Shown: one piece after another, positions 46,739-58,536 of the stretch
Layout: each line of letters opens with the position of its first letter
Numbering within the stretch: the stretch's first letter is position 1
Assembly: GCF_030272615.1 (NCBI RefSeq)
Contig: NC_081415.1
Coordinates: 235,351,803-235,415,802 of the forward strand
DNA from: Cryptomeria japonica
Taxonomy: Eukaryota; Streptophyta; Pinopsida; Cupressales; Cupressaceae
Direction of reading: 5' to 3'
Length of the DNA: 64,000 bases
Position numbers and translations under genes: made by a program
Notes under the pieces: model-generated
Seen by the model: only the letters and a program-made list of their open reading frames with translations
What the model was told of the DNA's origin: nothing
Database searches by the model: none

Positions 46739-48566
46739 CAGGCTCAACCTTATACTCATTTTCATCATCACTCCAGTCATATGCTCTTGTGGGATGCTCC
46801 ATATTCCACAATTTGCTAAACTCTACATCCTCATCGATAGACTCAAATTCTGCACTGGTCTTTGGTTCACCGAGATTCTTCCTCATAGTCCAAAAATAAT
46901 TTATTTTGTTTTGAGTCCAATAATTGTCTTTACATTCTTGTAGAATTGTTTTGGGAATATATTTGTTAGATGGATTAGCATATTTTTGGTATGAATTGTA
47001 GGACCTCCTATTTTGGATGCCCTCCTATGTTGTCCTTTGTGTGTGCAATGCCATAATTTGTGATGACAATTCTTCTGTTGAAATGTTATTGTCAGTGACA
47101 ATTTTCTCCATCTCTTTTTTTACCTCATCCCAAGAGTCCATGTTTCTAAGATTTTCTAGCAATGGTTTACTTTCATGTTGGCATAACGCTGAAGAGTTCC
47201 CATTTTTCTTAAGCCTTGCTTGAACTACACCGATTGGATCATACTGCCAGAGACCCTCATCACCAAAGCTAAAAACTGTCAAAACATCATGTGCCACATT
47301 GAATGCTTTTCTCTCAAATGTGAACCCTCCACATGAGAAAGGCAAGGAAGGAAATATGCTCTTGTTTTGGTGACCATGAAAGTACCTATTTGTTCTCTCC
47401 AACTACCATACATATTCCAATGCAAATACCCTCTTTGTCACATGTATTGCAAGTCTGTAGGGTTTTACTACTGATTCATAAAACCTTAACACAATGTATT
47501 CTTCCATGAAGAGCCAGTCAACCAATTGTATTTGACTTCCAAGTTGAATGCAATCTCTACAAGATAGGCAATCTAGGCATTGGAGTGCTTATAATTTCAT
47601 TATACATTGGTGCCAAAAAGAAGTCTACAAAATGGTTGTAGTACTTTTTGTTATCATGCATCCTTATCTGTGGTGTCCATTCATATATTGGACACTCTGT
47701 TCTATTTTGAGTCTTCTCATCAATATTATAGTTCACAATGTGAAGATTGTTGGTCTCGAGTATTGCATGATACTTGGATAGAAAAAGATAACACAAGTAG
47801 GATGAGAACCTAAATGTCTTACGGGAACCTTTTTTTGATCATTAGTAATTGTTTTTGCATGGATTGAACAACATGCTCAACAAAATTATATCTTATTGGT
47901 TGACTTACACAGTGGATATTAAAAATCATTTCAAGAAGGCTAGCACCCACTTCCCTATTATTTTCCAATCCTAGGCAAAATGTCAACAAGGAAATAGTAT
48001 CCCGAACCCATGGAACAAAAATGTTATAATCATAAGGAGGCTTATGATTCTGATCCAATGAAATATCACACATTATTAGAGATCTAATAAATGAATCACT
48101 ATGACTTGGATCGAGACTCATATTTCTCTACCAACTCTCCTAGGTCAATGTGGACGTTTGAGTTTTGTGCTTCAAACCCTAGGTTCAACAAACAAGCAAA
48201 TTCTCCCACATTTATGGATAGAATTTCCTCTTTTGTATTTTTATTGACAATTGCTTTTTTATTTTTATCATAATTTTAGGCACAGACTATGACAAATTCA
48301 GGGCAAGGGAATACTTCAGGTAACACCATGCTTCCCAATCCAGCATCCCACGATGTGATTTTATTTGTTCTTTATTTTCACATTGTGTTGAAAATAGTAA
48401 ATTTTGCCCTGCTTCGATCTACCATCTTATTAAAAAATGTATATCTAATATCTATGATACGCTTTTCACTATTGATAGCAGGGTCATAAATATCATGGTA
48501 TTCATTAGTGAAACCTAGTGTTTTAACCAGTTAGGTTAGGTCTATTTTTATTCCACTTGGCTTCAT
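46739..48566 (-). pseudogene. Decayed gene of about 600 codons, family not recognised
   Basis: From an ATG at 48566-48564 (MKPSGIKIDLT, then TAA) the minus strand can be followed with a few slips: TLGFTNEYHDIYDPAINSEK, INVGEFACLLNLGFEAQNSN, PPYDYNIFVPWVRDTISLLT near 48030, SLLEMIFNIHCVSQPIRY, CPIYEWTPQIRMHDNKKYYN near 47690, then YFHGHQNKSIFPSLPFSCGG near 47380 and MDSWDEVKKEMEKIV near 47140, ending about 46740 with an acidic tail. Stops include a TAG at 47400-47404 (VW*LERTN, Gln plausible). I recognise no domain. It could be an extra open frame of a retroelement, including an antisense one of the Tat-like element around it, or a lineage-specific gene. Confidence 0.6.
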
Positions 48567-48990
48567 GTTGAACTACTACTTCCCGGTTTCCCCATCGATG
48601 TTATTGTTAATAATTCAAAATAAAGCTAGATATAATCCTGAAAAATGATAACCCACAAATTTAACCACGAGATTAAAAAAAGTAAAAAATGCGGGATCTA
48701 GGTGTTCTAGATTTTACCTGAAATTTCTATTTCACTAGATTGGTGCAGACAGACTCTGTTGCAACTTGCATTGCTCAATCTAGTAGTTGTTTATGAATAT
48801 CCCTCAATTTACTAGTTTGTCCATGAAATATGATTATAACTTATGAGTCACTTGTTTTGAAAACATTGAAAAGTACAAAAGTAATACCTAAAGGGAAAAA
48901 TTCTAGAATCCTGTTGTAATTTTATAAATTATTATTAATATCTATTCGCCACTGAAAGACAAAACATTCATTGCTTCAGTCTAAATTCCA
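48567..48990. other. AT-rich spacer
   Basis: No gene or repeat family is recognised. It lies upstream of the decayed gene and could include its former promoter; no clear TATA box was found. Confidence 0.4.
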
Positions 48991-48994
48991 AGGA

Positions 48995-49620
48995 CAATGG
49001 ACATGTCACCAGACTCAAGTGACGAATCTTTTTTCTGGACTGTTTTTGAAGTCTTTTTAATCCTTTTCAACTTCCACCTGAAATAGAGCTTAATTATAGA
49101 TAATTAAATATAAAACGTTCAATACCAGGTCAAGTTCTCAAAAAAGCATTTACTTCCCACATTCAGGCCGAAATCCACCCTAAGTCGTTGATCTGTGCTC
49201 ATCCAATGGAAGATGGTATCTATTGTTAGTTGTCATGGGTCCCATGACTTTTGCCATTTTTCGGGCACATCACCAGACTCGAGTCACTTTTCTAGACTGT
49301 TTTTGAAGTCTTTTTAATCCTTTTCAACTTCTACCTAGAATAAAGCTTTATAGACTTAATGATAGATAATTAAATTTAAAACGTTCAATTCTGGGCGAAG
49401 TTCTCACAAATGTGTTTACTTCCCACATTCGGGCTGAAATCCACCCTAAGTCATTGATCTGTGCTCATCCAATGGACTATGGTATCTATTGTCAGTTGTT
49501 GTGGGTCCCAAGACTTTTGACATTTTTCGGCCACATCAACAGACACGAGTCACTTTTTGAGAATGGTTTTGAAGACTTTTTAATCCTTTTCAACTTCTGT
49601 CGAAATAGAGCTTATTAAAT
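48995..49620 (+). repeat. Tandem duplication, unit about 265 bases, roughly 2.4 copies
   Basis: The phrase caccagactc(a/g)ag recurs at 49007, 49271 and, altered, at 49537. Each is followed by ctttttaatccttttcaactt and then, in two copies, by tgatctgtgctcatccaatgg. Spacings are 264 and 266 bases. The copies differ at many sites, so the duplication is not recent. Confidence 0.85.
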
Positions 49621-49664
49621 TTAATTAAGTATACAATTGCAAATTTAGAATTTAACTATACTTA

Positions 49665-49762
49665 ATTAAATGTTTATCGTTTATGGAAGTATTTTGTTAG
49701 AAGTTTGCAAAAAATGTTTATCGTTTATGGAAGTCTTCCGTTAGAAGTTTGCAAAAAATATT
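49665..49762 (+). repeat. Short tandem duplication, unit about 45 bases
   Basis: Two copies of tttatcgtttatggaagt followed by gttagaagtttgcaaaaa, adjacent to one another. It lies just after the 265-base repeat. Confidence 0.85.
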
Positions 49763-50228
49763 TATTGTTCCCACATTCCACCCAGAATACACTTCACGTT
49801 GTTGTTCTATTCTCATCCAACAGATGACAATATATAGCTTTATAATGAATTAAATATACAATTTAAATATGTAATGTCCAAAATTGCATGATATTTCATT
49901 TTTTTAATCAATAATTTTTATATTATTGTACTTGGAAATAAAATATTACAAATATGCAAGTATAGGTGGTATAGTAAAACCACCAAAGTTCTGCTACCGC
50001 AAAAAACACCCCCAAGGGCCAAAACCACCATTCTGAACAAAAAATAAAACCCTACTACATGCAAAAACCTCAGAATTCCAATTCAACGTAACAAAATTTG
50101 TAGAAGACATTTCCCCATACATACAAAGTTGGGTATGGAGAGAAAACATACATGGAACAAAAAGATACAAACAAATTAACCCAGAAATGACCTGTGCTCT
50201 GGGTCATCATAGAATTCTGAGAGTCATT

Positions 50229-50642
50229 TCATTGCTTCGGTAGTCTTGGGTCTCGGTCGTAACTCTCGACCCTTGCAAACAATTTGAAGGCCTTCCACCC
50301 GCGCCAAGCAAGATCTCTGGATCTTGCCTTCAAATCGTCGTCAACCCAGCGAATGAGTGGTAGCGGCACCACCAAACCAGCCACCCCTACCTCAAGAACA
50401 ATTCCCACCTTCGGGACCACACAAGCACACACACTATCCATATTTAACAGGTAGTGCCCATCAATTACAACTCTGAGGGCATTTTTTACCTTGTCCACCT
50501 TGTCCTCAAATTGGAAACCCCAAGCAGAAATCAATGAATATGCCTCCATGTTTGTCCTGTACCGATGACCTATATGGACAATTTCCTCTCCCAACAACAT
50601 TTTCACACTCCCGTACAACTGCTCATCCTTAAACAAGAACAA
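50229..50642 (-). CDS. Small protein of unknown family, paralogue of the gene at 52008-52583
   Basis: It has 137 codons open to a TGA at 50231-50229. The first ATG in frame after the upstream stop is the Met of KMLLGEEIVHIG, so the region before it (RRPKGLFLFKDEQLYGSVK) either starts at a non-ATG codon or has lost its start through a one-base slip just upstream. Compared with the other gene it aligns at GSV(K/R), MLLGEE/MVLGRD and HRYRTN/NRYRVN, FEDKVDKV/GGDKVDML, but lacks about 17 residues after GSV. It has a hydrophobic stretch (VGIVLEVGVAGLVVPLPLI), no clear signal peptide, and a basic C-terminus (SRDLAWRGWKAFKLFARVE). Function unknown. Base composition is less AT-rich than the flanks, which favours a real or recently dead gene. 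Confidence 0.55.
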   Translation of the reverse strand: MFLFKDEQLYGSVKMLLGEEIVHIGHRYRTNMEAYSLISAWGFQFEDKVDKVKNALRVVIDGHYLLNMDSVCACVVPKVGIVLEVGVAGLVVPLPLIRWVDDDLKARSRDLAWRGWKAFKLFARVESYDRDPRLPKQ

Positions 50643-52007
50643 ACCTTTCGGTCTCCTATCCGTAAATCATCCGAGAAATGGGACTAATTTCTAATCAGTA
50701 TGGAAGGAGAAATTAGATTCCATGCTTCTTAAGAAACCCAAGATAATGGAAAATTTCGCAAAAGCAAACAATATGATACTAAGACTTCCAATCCACCCAA
50801 GATTTAAACACCTCTCACTCAATTCTAATTTCTGACATCCAACGGAGGTGACTAACGACATTAATCACAAACTCTACCATCATTCCTTTGCATGTACTAG
50901 TTCAAAACTTCAACCACATAATTCGTACGCGTAAGCTGACATTAAAGCCACATAAAGGCTAAATGTTAACCATTCACTTTCATGATAGTTATGTGCGTAC
51001 CATAGGTCCATAAGGCAATATCACTACATATCCATTTTTAGTTCTCATGGGTCCCATTATACTTACGATTTCTGCCACCCAAATGCCATGTCACTTGACG
51101 CTTCATTGTCCCATTGACCATAGCCTTTGTTTCATGTCGGTGTTCAATGTACACGTATCTTCGGTGTTCAATATACATGTATCTAGTTAGTTGGATTTTT
51201 TTTTAATTGAAATTATGTAGAAAAATTATAACAAGTAAGTTGGACTTTTAATTCACTTGTTTTTCGCAAGATAAACATTTTCTTTTTTTATATTTATTAA
51301 ATTATAATCAATGATAATCAATGTACAAATAATTAATGGAACGGACTGAATTTTTTTTTATATATTAAATATAGAGGAAGAAACATTACATAAAAAAGAT
51401 CATAGTATTAAATTTATTTCGATTGTTTTACAAAATATTGAAATAACATAGCTCATAGACAAAAAAAAATGTAGCTCATAGACATTGTGATCCTTATTGG
51501 ATGCTATCACTTGCAGCCAATCTCTAACATTATATTTTTTCAAATACTTCTTTGTCAAGCACTTCAAATATCTTTTAGAAAAGGTCGTCTCAGAAGTGAC
51601 ACTGAGTTTATTCTTTAACTTTAGAGAAGAGATTAGAATAGACCTGCTATTTTTTTATGGTGAAAATTAAATCTTATATCCACACAAATTAATAACTATT
51701 TAAGCTATTTCAAAACATAATGAGTATGAAAAGTATCTTGCCATGGCATGATGGTAGCAAAAAATAATAAAATAAAATAGAAAGCATTTTTATATCCATA
51801 CGAGGCAAACTGAAACGAACTGTAATTTGCAAAATTATCATTAATATATATGTTTCACAAATTTACAAATTTTACATGTCTGAGTTCCTCAAAAAATTTA
51901 AAGCCAAAATGAGTGAGCCTGTGAGGTTACAAGGAAATAGCCAAAAAAACAAAACTACTAGGGGGCCGAGGCTAGGGCACAGGTAGTGGACACATTGATG
52001 GTTTACC
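50643..52007. other. Spacer between the two paralogues
   Basis: AT-rich sequence without a supported gene. A short tandem phrase (cggtgttcaatgtacacgtatct and its variant) occurs at about 51138-51183. It would hold the promoter of the left gene and the 3' end of the right one. Confidence 0.4.
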
Positions 52008-52583
52008 TTAAGAATCTTGCCCTCCCTCCATGTAGAATTCTTCAGACATTATAAGCTGTGAGAATTCTTCAAGCCAACTATAGTTTGGAAAGTCATCCAG
52101 GAGGAACCATTTTGGAAGAAAGTCCCTACCAATCTGCACCCATTTCTTATGACTCGTCAACTGCTTCGCATTCAGGTTCAAAAGAAACTATTGCCTGACC
52201 ATTGACACGATTTGGTTAGGGAGGAGAAGCTTGGTTAATTCATTCGCCCAAGGGATCCCCACCCCTACTTCTACAAAGATGATAATAGTAATGTCATCTC
52301 CAAGGAAGACTTCTTTAAAGACCTTCCTTAACAACATCAACATATCCACTTTGTCTCCTCCGAGGTTTAGAAGAGACACCAAGAACTGGGATGTAATGTT
52401 TGTGTTAACACGGTATCTATTTTCATTACGAAGAAAGTCTCTGCCCAACACCATCCTCACAACCTCATTAGTGAACATCCCAACCTCCTTACAGACTAAT
52501 TGGAGGGTTGGGTCTCTAACGGAGCCCAAAAAGGCCCTTTGGTGCTCCACAAAAATGATTCTTAAGCAGATAGGAGTGTCCAT
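52008..52583 (-). pseudogene. Protein of unknown family, interrupted by one TAG
   Basis: It starts at the ATG at 52583 (MDTPICLRIIFVEHQRAFLG). The frame is open for 131 codons to a TAG at 52190-52188, then stays open in the same frame for about 57 more codons (FLLNLNAKQLTSHKKWVQIG ... SWLEEFSQLIMSEEFY) to a TAA near 52011-52009. The run-on part is coding-like, so the TAG probably disables a protein of about 190 residues; it may follow the CAG-to-TAG pattern seen elsewhere. A TATA box lies about 130 bases upstream. It shares the RYR(T/V)N and DKVD blocks with the gene at 50229. No known domain. It could still make the 131-residue form. Confidence 0.6.
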
Positions 52584-52713
52584 CTTGAGAAATCAAAATA
52601 CCAAATTAAACAACCTAAGCCTATAGACCTAAACCAGAGGCATAATTTAAATACCGCGAGCTTCGACAATTTATCTACCAAAGGCTAATTGAAGATGAAA
52701 GAAGCAAAGGTCA

Positions 52714-52723
52714 TATATAAATA
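52714..52723 (-). promoter_or_regulatory. TATA box of the gene at 52583
   Basis: On the minus strand TATTTATATA lies about 130 bases before the ATG, a normal distance for a plant RNA polymerase II promoter with a 5' untranslated region of about 100 bases. Confidence 0.5.
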
Positions 52724-53170
52724 GCTGAAGCTCTTGATTGTAATAATTCCTTCTCTAACCGTATTAATTCCTTAAAAAAAATTTAAATCTTTTGTATCTC
52801 TGCAAATCTTTCCCATAAATGTAGTAGTGTGTGAAATTGGAAACAACTATAAACTAGTACCAAGTACCACATTGGAAGTCATGGGGACAAAGTGGATTGC
52901 AGTTAGTGACTAGAAATATATTAAATGACCAACATTATTGACCATGACATTTGATACGTGTCTATTGAATCCAATTCCATTCCAGACACTTTTTGTTGAG
53001 CTACGTTCTCTTCAGAAATTTGGGCCGAAATAAAACTTCAACCATTGATCTACGATCATCAAACGGTTTAAAATCATTGATGGATTTTAGGTACGTGTCA
53101 CCCTTCATTTGTCAAAGAGGCCGCACTTATCGATACATCGTGCAGAGTTCGGACTCAATGTGATGCACTG

Positions 53171-53195
53171 ATGTGATGTGATGTGATGTGATGTG
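53171..53195 (+). repeat. TGATG microsatellite
   Basis: Five perfect copies of gatgt/tgatg in a row, preceded by two degenerate ones. Confidence 0.85.
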
Positions 53196-53199
53196 CCTT

Positions 53200-56100
53200 G
53201 TCTATTAATGGCAATGAATTCATGAAATCGCCAATAAAATATATATTTTTCCATAAATAACAAAATATTAGCTAAACAAATTAAATAATTTTCAAGTGGT
53301 GGATAGAAATCGCCGATACACTTAAATAATTTTTCCTTCGGAGTAAAAATTTTTGCCCATACAATTATATATTTGTTCCTTTAAATGAAAAATATTCGCC
53401 TCCTACAATATATATATTTTCCCATAGAACAAGGTATTATTCACCATAATTTTATATAATTTTTGGACCCTAGAAAAAATTCTCCAATACAAAATAAATT
53501 ATTTTCCTACTTTGAAATTTTTTTTTGCCATCAATATGAAAATTTCTCCCCAAAAATAATGTCCGATTCGCTAGGATTTTACACTTTTTCCTGGGGGGTG
53601 GTTTCTTAAAGTTATCCCCATTCCTTCCTTTTCTATTTTAGTGCTAGGATCAGAGTTGTCCTTGTCCCCCACCTTATTTATAGATATATAATGAATTTCT
53701 TGTTAAAGCTTCAATCAAGGGCTATAGATTTCTTATTTTGAGTGACTATGTTTTTTGAGGTTGGATTTTGTTGGACTTTTTTTCCTTGTCTTTTTCTTGT
53801 GGGAAGGGTTTCTACTTTTTATTTATTAGATATGATTATTGTACCTTCATGTAGTGTCCAGATGTGTAAAGGTTTTTCTTAGGTTAAAATCATAGTTAGT
53901 CTCACTATTGGTTTTATTGTGTTGTTACTGTGAGAGGACTATTGTTGTCATTATCTCAATCATTACCCCTTCTTCCCCTCTCGAGTAGGAATTTTTTATC
54001 ATGGGAACTTCTACTGGCTTGACCTAGTGGTGGATGGAAGTGGCCGATATGCCTTTTTTTGTTGGCATATGAAAGAGGTCTCTTAAACTTCTTAGATGAA
54101 AAGGCTTAATTTTCTCTTCTTAAGGGGTCATGTGCCCTCTCACCTTAGTATGTTTAAGGATTGTAACATTAGAGTTTTCTCCCCTTTTATGTTGGGCTTC
54201 TTTGCCTCTATTAGGTCCCCTGATATTGTGGTGGTTAGGTCCTCAATTGGTTGAAGTTGAATATTATTGGGATATTTGATGGTTCTCAAGCTAACATTAA
54301 TGTTATTCATCTCTAGGTGGTTTACAACTAGAATGTCAATAAGGATAAATCAAGTTACAATTTGATTTGTCTATTCTTTCCCTTCAAAATTAGTTAATTA
54401 AGCTTTTTCTTGATCTAGATACCTAGATGTTTGGTCTCTTCTAGCCAAGTAACTTATATTTGTTACCTTTGCGGGGGGGTACCTTCTTTGGCCCATTCCT
54501 TGCTAGTCTTTATTATAGTTCAAGGTGTTTCTTATTGTAAAGGTTTTGAGGATACTTTGAAAACCTATCTTTGCTCTAGTCTATGTTGTGAAATAAAGTT
54601 TTAAGTTTAGGGTTGTGATACTTGTTTCTTGTTGGTTCTTTTCTCTAATCAAAATCTTTCCTTATGCTCATCAGCTATAAAGTGGAACCTAAACTAATAA
54701 TCTCTCTATAAAAGATTCTTATCTAACATTGTATTTTATCCTACTTCAAAATTAGAATGAAATAATAATATAAAAATCAAAACTTATAATGGCTTGTAAA
54801 TATCACTATACAAGAATGATTTTAATGGTAGAATATAATTCATTGTAAAACTCTACAAGATGTACATGAAATAATAAAGTCGGGGAATGTTAAGGAAATA
54901 TATTTAATAGATAACTTGTTTTCTTAGAGTTGGTTATGCTAACACCACCATCAATAAGAGCTAAATGATCAAGTACCTCTTCCATATCTTTATTATCCAT
55001 CTACTATCTTTCCTATCCACCTATCCTCTATCTCACATCCTCATCATCATCCTCCACCCATACCATTTTAAAAATGTCAAAGAAAAAGGAAAATGTATCA
55101 TCCAATGGAAAAAACTTATTCTCTAGGAAGCTTAGGTGAGTACCATGAATAAATCCTCGCAAATATAGATCATGTATAATCACCCATCCTCTTGAACTTT
55201 ACACTTGGGGGAAAGATTCATCTATACTATCCTACCTATCACATCTCCAATATCTTTAATCCCTTACTCTTTGTCCTATCTCCCTCCTTTTCAACATTTT
55301 ATATTGATAATTCTAGGGTTAAAATTGGACCACACATAATTTAGAAAATACAAACCTTACTTCCTATGCCATCCACCCCACTTTTACATCACCTTGCAAT
55401 TGTATTCCTTTGTAACATAGTCCTTGGAGATCCATCATACTATCCTTGGATATACTATCCTCCTATATCCTATCATAATCCATCCATCCATTGAATCCCC
55501 CATCTACTACCTAAGAAAACCCTCTAGATTCTTTCATCCTTCTCTCAAGCCTTGGTTCTCCTTTTTATCAATTTCCATCCATTTCATTATCCTAACCATC
55601 CTATCCAATATAACTTATTATACTTAATCCTCCATGTAATCCCATTTAATTCAATCTATTTATGCTATCTCTATCTATCTAATACAAACATCCCAAAACC
55701 CCTCCATACAAATGTAATCAATCCTATTATATGTTGTCCATTATGCAATCTAGTGCATCATCCAAAAGCATCCAATTAACTTAATCCCAAGTTAGCTTGC
55801 AATCCATTAATCCACTTCAATCTAATTATCATTGTATGGATACATAAATGAATCATTCCCAAACCTTATGTTGCATTTATTTTTAACAACATAGTCATAG
55901 GAAATTCATTATTCTCATTATTAACATTTCTATCCTCCTCCTCATCAATCTATCAATCACTTAATGAATTCTAAGCTTTGTTATGGGAAAAATCCTAGTT
56001 TATTTTTGGTTTTTATAACATGGTTTCTTGTTGATTGTATGTATTTTTATTATTTGTATCTATCATGTTCTTTGATCTTCATTTCAACAAGGGCATCATG

Positions 56101-57179
56101 GTATCATAAGGCATATGTTTGATGTTGACCTTTTGATCACATACTTGGAACATCATCACCCTAGTTTCTTAAAAATTGGTACATAATGTTAAGTAAAATA
56201 TCAAATTCAACTTTTTGACACCATTACAACATTACCAACATCATTCATCCTTCCTCTTTATCCATCTCTCCATTGTTCATAACTCTTTCCATCATTTTAT
56301 TCTTCCATGCTCTAACTCTCTCATCATTTTGAGAGGAAATGTGTTCTTCAATCCTTTGTATCCTCTCAAGAGGACATACCAAACTCCCTCCTTGTGACCC
56401 ATCCTCATACTTGTAGTGATAAGGGCATCATGCCACTAGTCCTCATATCTTTGTATCCATTATGTTTTATTTTTCTTTAATGCAAGTGGATTCTTATAGT
56501 CATGATAGCATATCAAAGAGGGTAAAATGAAAGCACACATATTTATCCATACTTAAATACATTTAACTTTACCCTATCCCAACCATATATATATATCCCT
56601 TACTAAAATATAATTACATGAATTACAACTAAAATTTAATTATAATATATACAACTAATAAAAATAAAGGCAAGAATGTATCACAATCATTTACTGCACA
56701 AAATTTGAATAATAGAGACAAATAAAAATTGTGAGCAACTTCTTTTTATTTATGACTTGGATTTTACATCATCCAAGAGTTCTTTTTTCTATCTAATACA
56801 TGAATGCGATTTTATCATGATATCTCATTGAGTGATAGTTAATCTATTGAGGGGTATCTTTTCCATCAAAGTCACCTTCAGCATGGTATTGGGCTCTTGT
56901 TGTATATCATACTTTTAAGGGTTGAACATTGATGGATGGTGTAATTAAAAAACATTTCATCACTCTCCCCACTTATGCTCAACCAATTGAAATATAAACC
57001 TTTGGTATGTAAACAACTTTTAGAAAACTCAAACAATAAGAATTTGATTTTTTCTAATGTCAATTTGTTGAATCCTTAAAAGAGTTAACAAAATGATAGC
57101 CTAGACTATCACAAAATGTTATTATTCATTGAATGGTTAAACCAATGTACTTCACAAAATGAAATACTAACTTAACTTT
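53200..57179. other. Long AT-rich stretch without a supported gene
   Basis: No domain can be followed in any frame. 53200-53560 has recurring t(c)gcc...ata phrases and poly-A/T; 53560-54600 is T-rich; 54900-56500 is C/T-rich with many atcc, catc and tcctc words and short open frames of low complexity. Parts may be very old retroelement sequence. No terminal repeats or primer sites were found. Confidence 0.45.
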
Positions 57180-57539
57180 ACATGTAAATGTAGATTTACA
57201 CACAAAATCATTGGAATTGATTAGGGCACTGTAAATAATAAAGACCCAACTGAATCAAGCTTCTCTAGATTTAGGAAAAATCCATCTTCTCTGTAGACCC
57301 ATCATCAAAATTAAGTTCATAATTGGGCAAATCATATTGAAATTGTTGGCCTCTTTTTTTCCTTTTACCATTATTCTTATTACTCAACCTGTAAACCACA
57401 ATTTTCTCTCTTTCCTACACAACAATAATTTCCAGCCTCAATAATAACGGATTCAAAGTATTCTTTAGCCCTCTTTATACTTTGTGACAACCCACCATGC
57501 ACCCATATCACGTCCATTTTCTCGTTACCCAAAACAACA
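57180..57539. other. Spacer next to the PPR remnant
   Basis: The minus strand shows coding-like fragments (LPNYELNFDDGSTEKMD at about 57345-57295; IKRAKEYFESVIIEAG at about 57470-57425) in different frames. They are too short and broken to assign. Confidence 0.3.
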
Positions 57540-58115
57540 CAAAAAGCAGCTGAAGTTTGTAGTCATGAAAGCTTTCAATCTCGCATTGGAAAGGAAATCT
57601 CACAAATAAGATAAATACATGTACATACCTTCCTTAGCTATGATATGATTAAATACATGTATATATCCTCCTTGTGAAATGATGTGCTATAAAAACCTAA
57701 TATGCTATTGCTAATAACTTAGTAGAGAAATGATTTCTTCCATAGCTCCTCTAAAACTAGCATGAAAATAGAGATATAAAATATTATTTCCTTTATCTAA
57801 ACCATGTCCCCAAGCTCTCATGTTGGCATAGTTAGGGAGGATGCTACCAGAGAATGCGTAGTCTTGGCAAAATCCTTAACAACAAATGCATTTTCTGCAT
57901 ATGTTGCAACCACGCCTTTCTTAGAGGTTTCCCATTAAACATTTCATGTGCCTTGTCTAAGCTTCCACATTTTTACATGCATGTCTTTCAGAGCATTTCC
58001 AACAGTTATGATAGACATCCCTACCTAGTTCAAAATCTCCCATTTTGGCATAGGCCGCGTGAAAATGAGATATGCTCCTGTTGGGGAACTTACAGGTGGG
58101 AGAAAAAGATTGAAA
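57540..58115 (-). pseudogene. PPR protein pseudogene fragment
   Basis: On the minus strand, with slips: YAKMGDFELGRDVY near 58060, DMHVKMW near 57985, SLDKAHEMFNGKPLRKA at about 57975-57925 and DFAKTTHSL near 57870. These match the order and spacing of PLS-type PPR units (a KxGDxxLGRxVH helix pair, then VDMYxKC, then AxExFxxMPxR). It is short, frameshifted and without ends. Confidence 0.65.
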
Positions 58116-58384
58116 ACTTAAAATTTAGGTGGGATTAATGGTGACAAGTAACCGCAAACAAGATGGGGTTATTGGGGGCCACATCAACCATGGAAAATAA
58201 ATGGTGATTATTTTCCAAACGAAATGCACTGGGATGAACATTGAGGGGCCCGCAACACACCTAAGCAATCAAAGCTTAGTGTGTGTTGTTTAAGCCAACC
58301 CATTTTTTACCAATATATCATTGAGTTATAATGCGCATGAACTTAATGGGCATCAATTTTTATTGCCGCCCATGTGGGATCCTG
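58116..58384. other. Spacer
   Basis: Non-coding sequence between the PPR remnant and the dispersed repeat; nothing else recognised. Confidence 0.35.
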
Positions 58385-58536
58385 ATACTAAGTCTTGCAG
58401 CTGGTCTAAAAAGCATTGCAATGCTGAAGGTTTTCTATATATGTTTTTGAGTGAATACAAGTTTAATAAAAAAATTATTCTTCATTATTTTTCACAAAGG
58501 GCATAGCTTTATATTCATGGTGGATACTGTGTATGG
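58385..58536 (+). repeat. Dispersed repeat, copy 2
   Basis: Matches 4690-4850: actaagtcttgcag, gagtgaatacaagttta, attattctt and atattcatggtgg. The similarity stops at about 58536, where the LTR starts, which marks the insertion point of that element. Confidence 0.6.

Noticed and set aside
55424-56397. Several 60-75 codon frames
   Set aside because: Low-complexity translations of C/T-rich DNA (Ile, Leu, His, Pro), with no conserved pattern.
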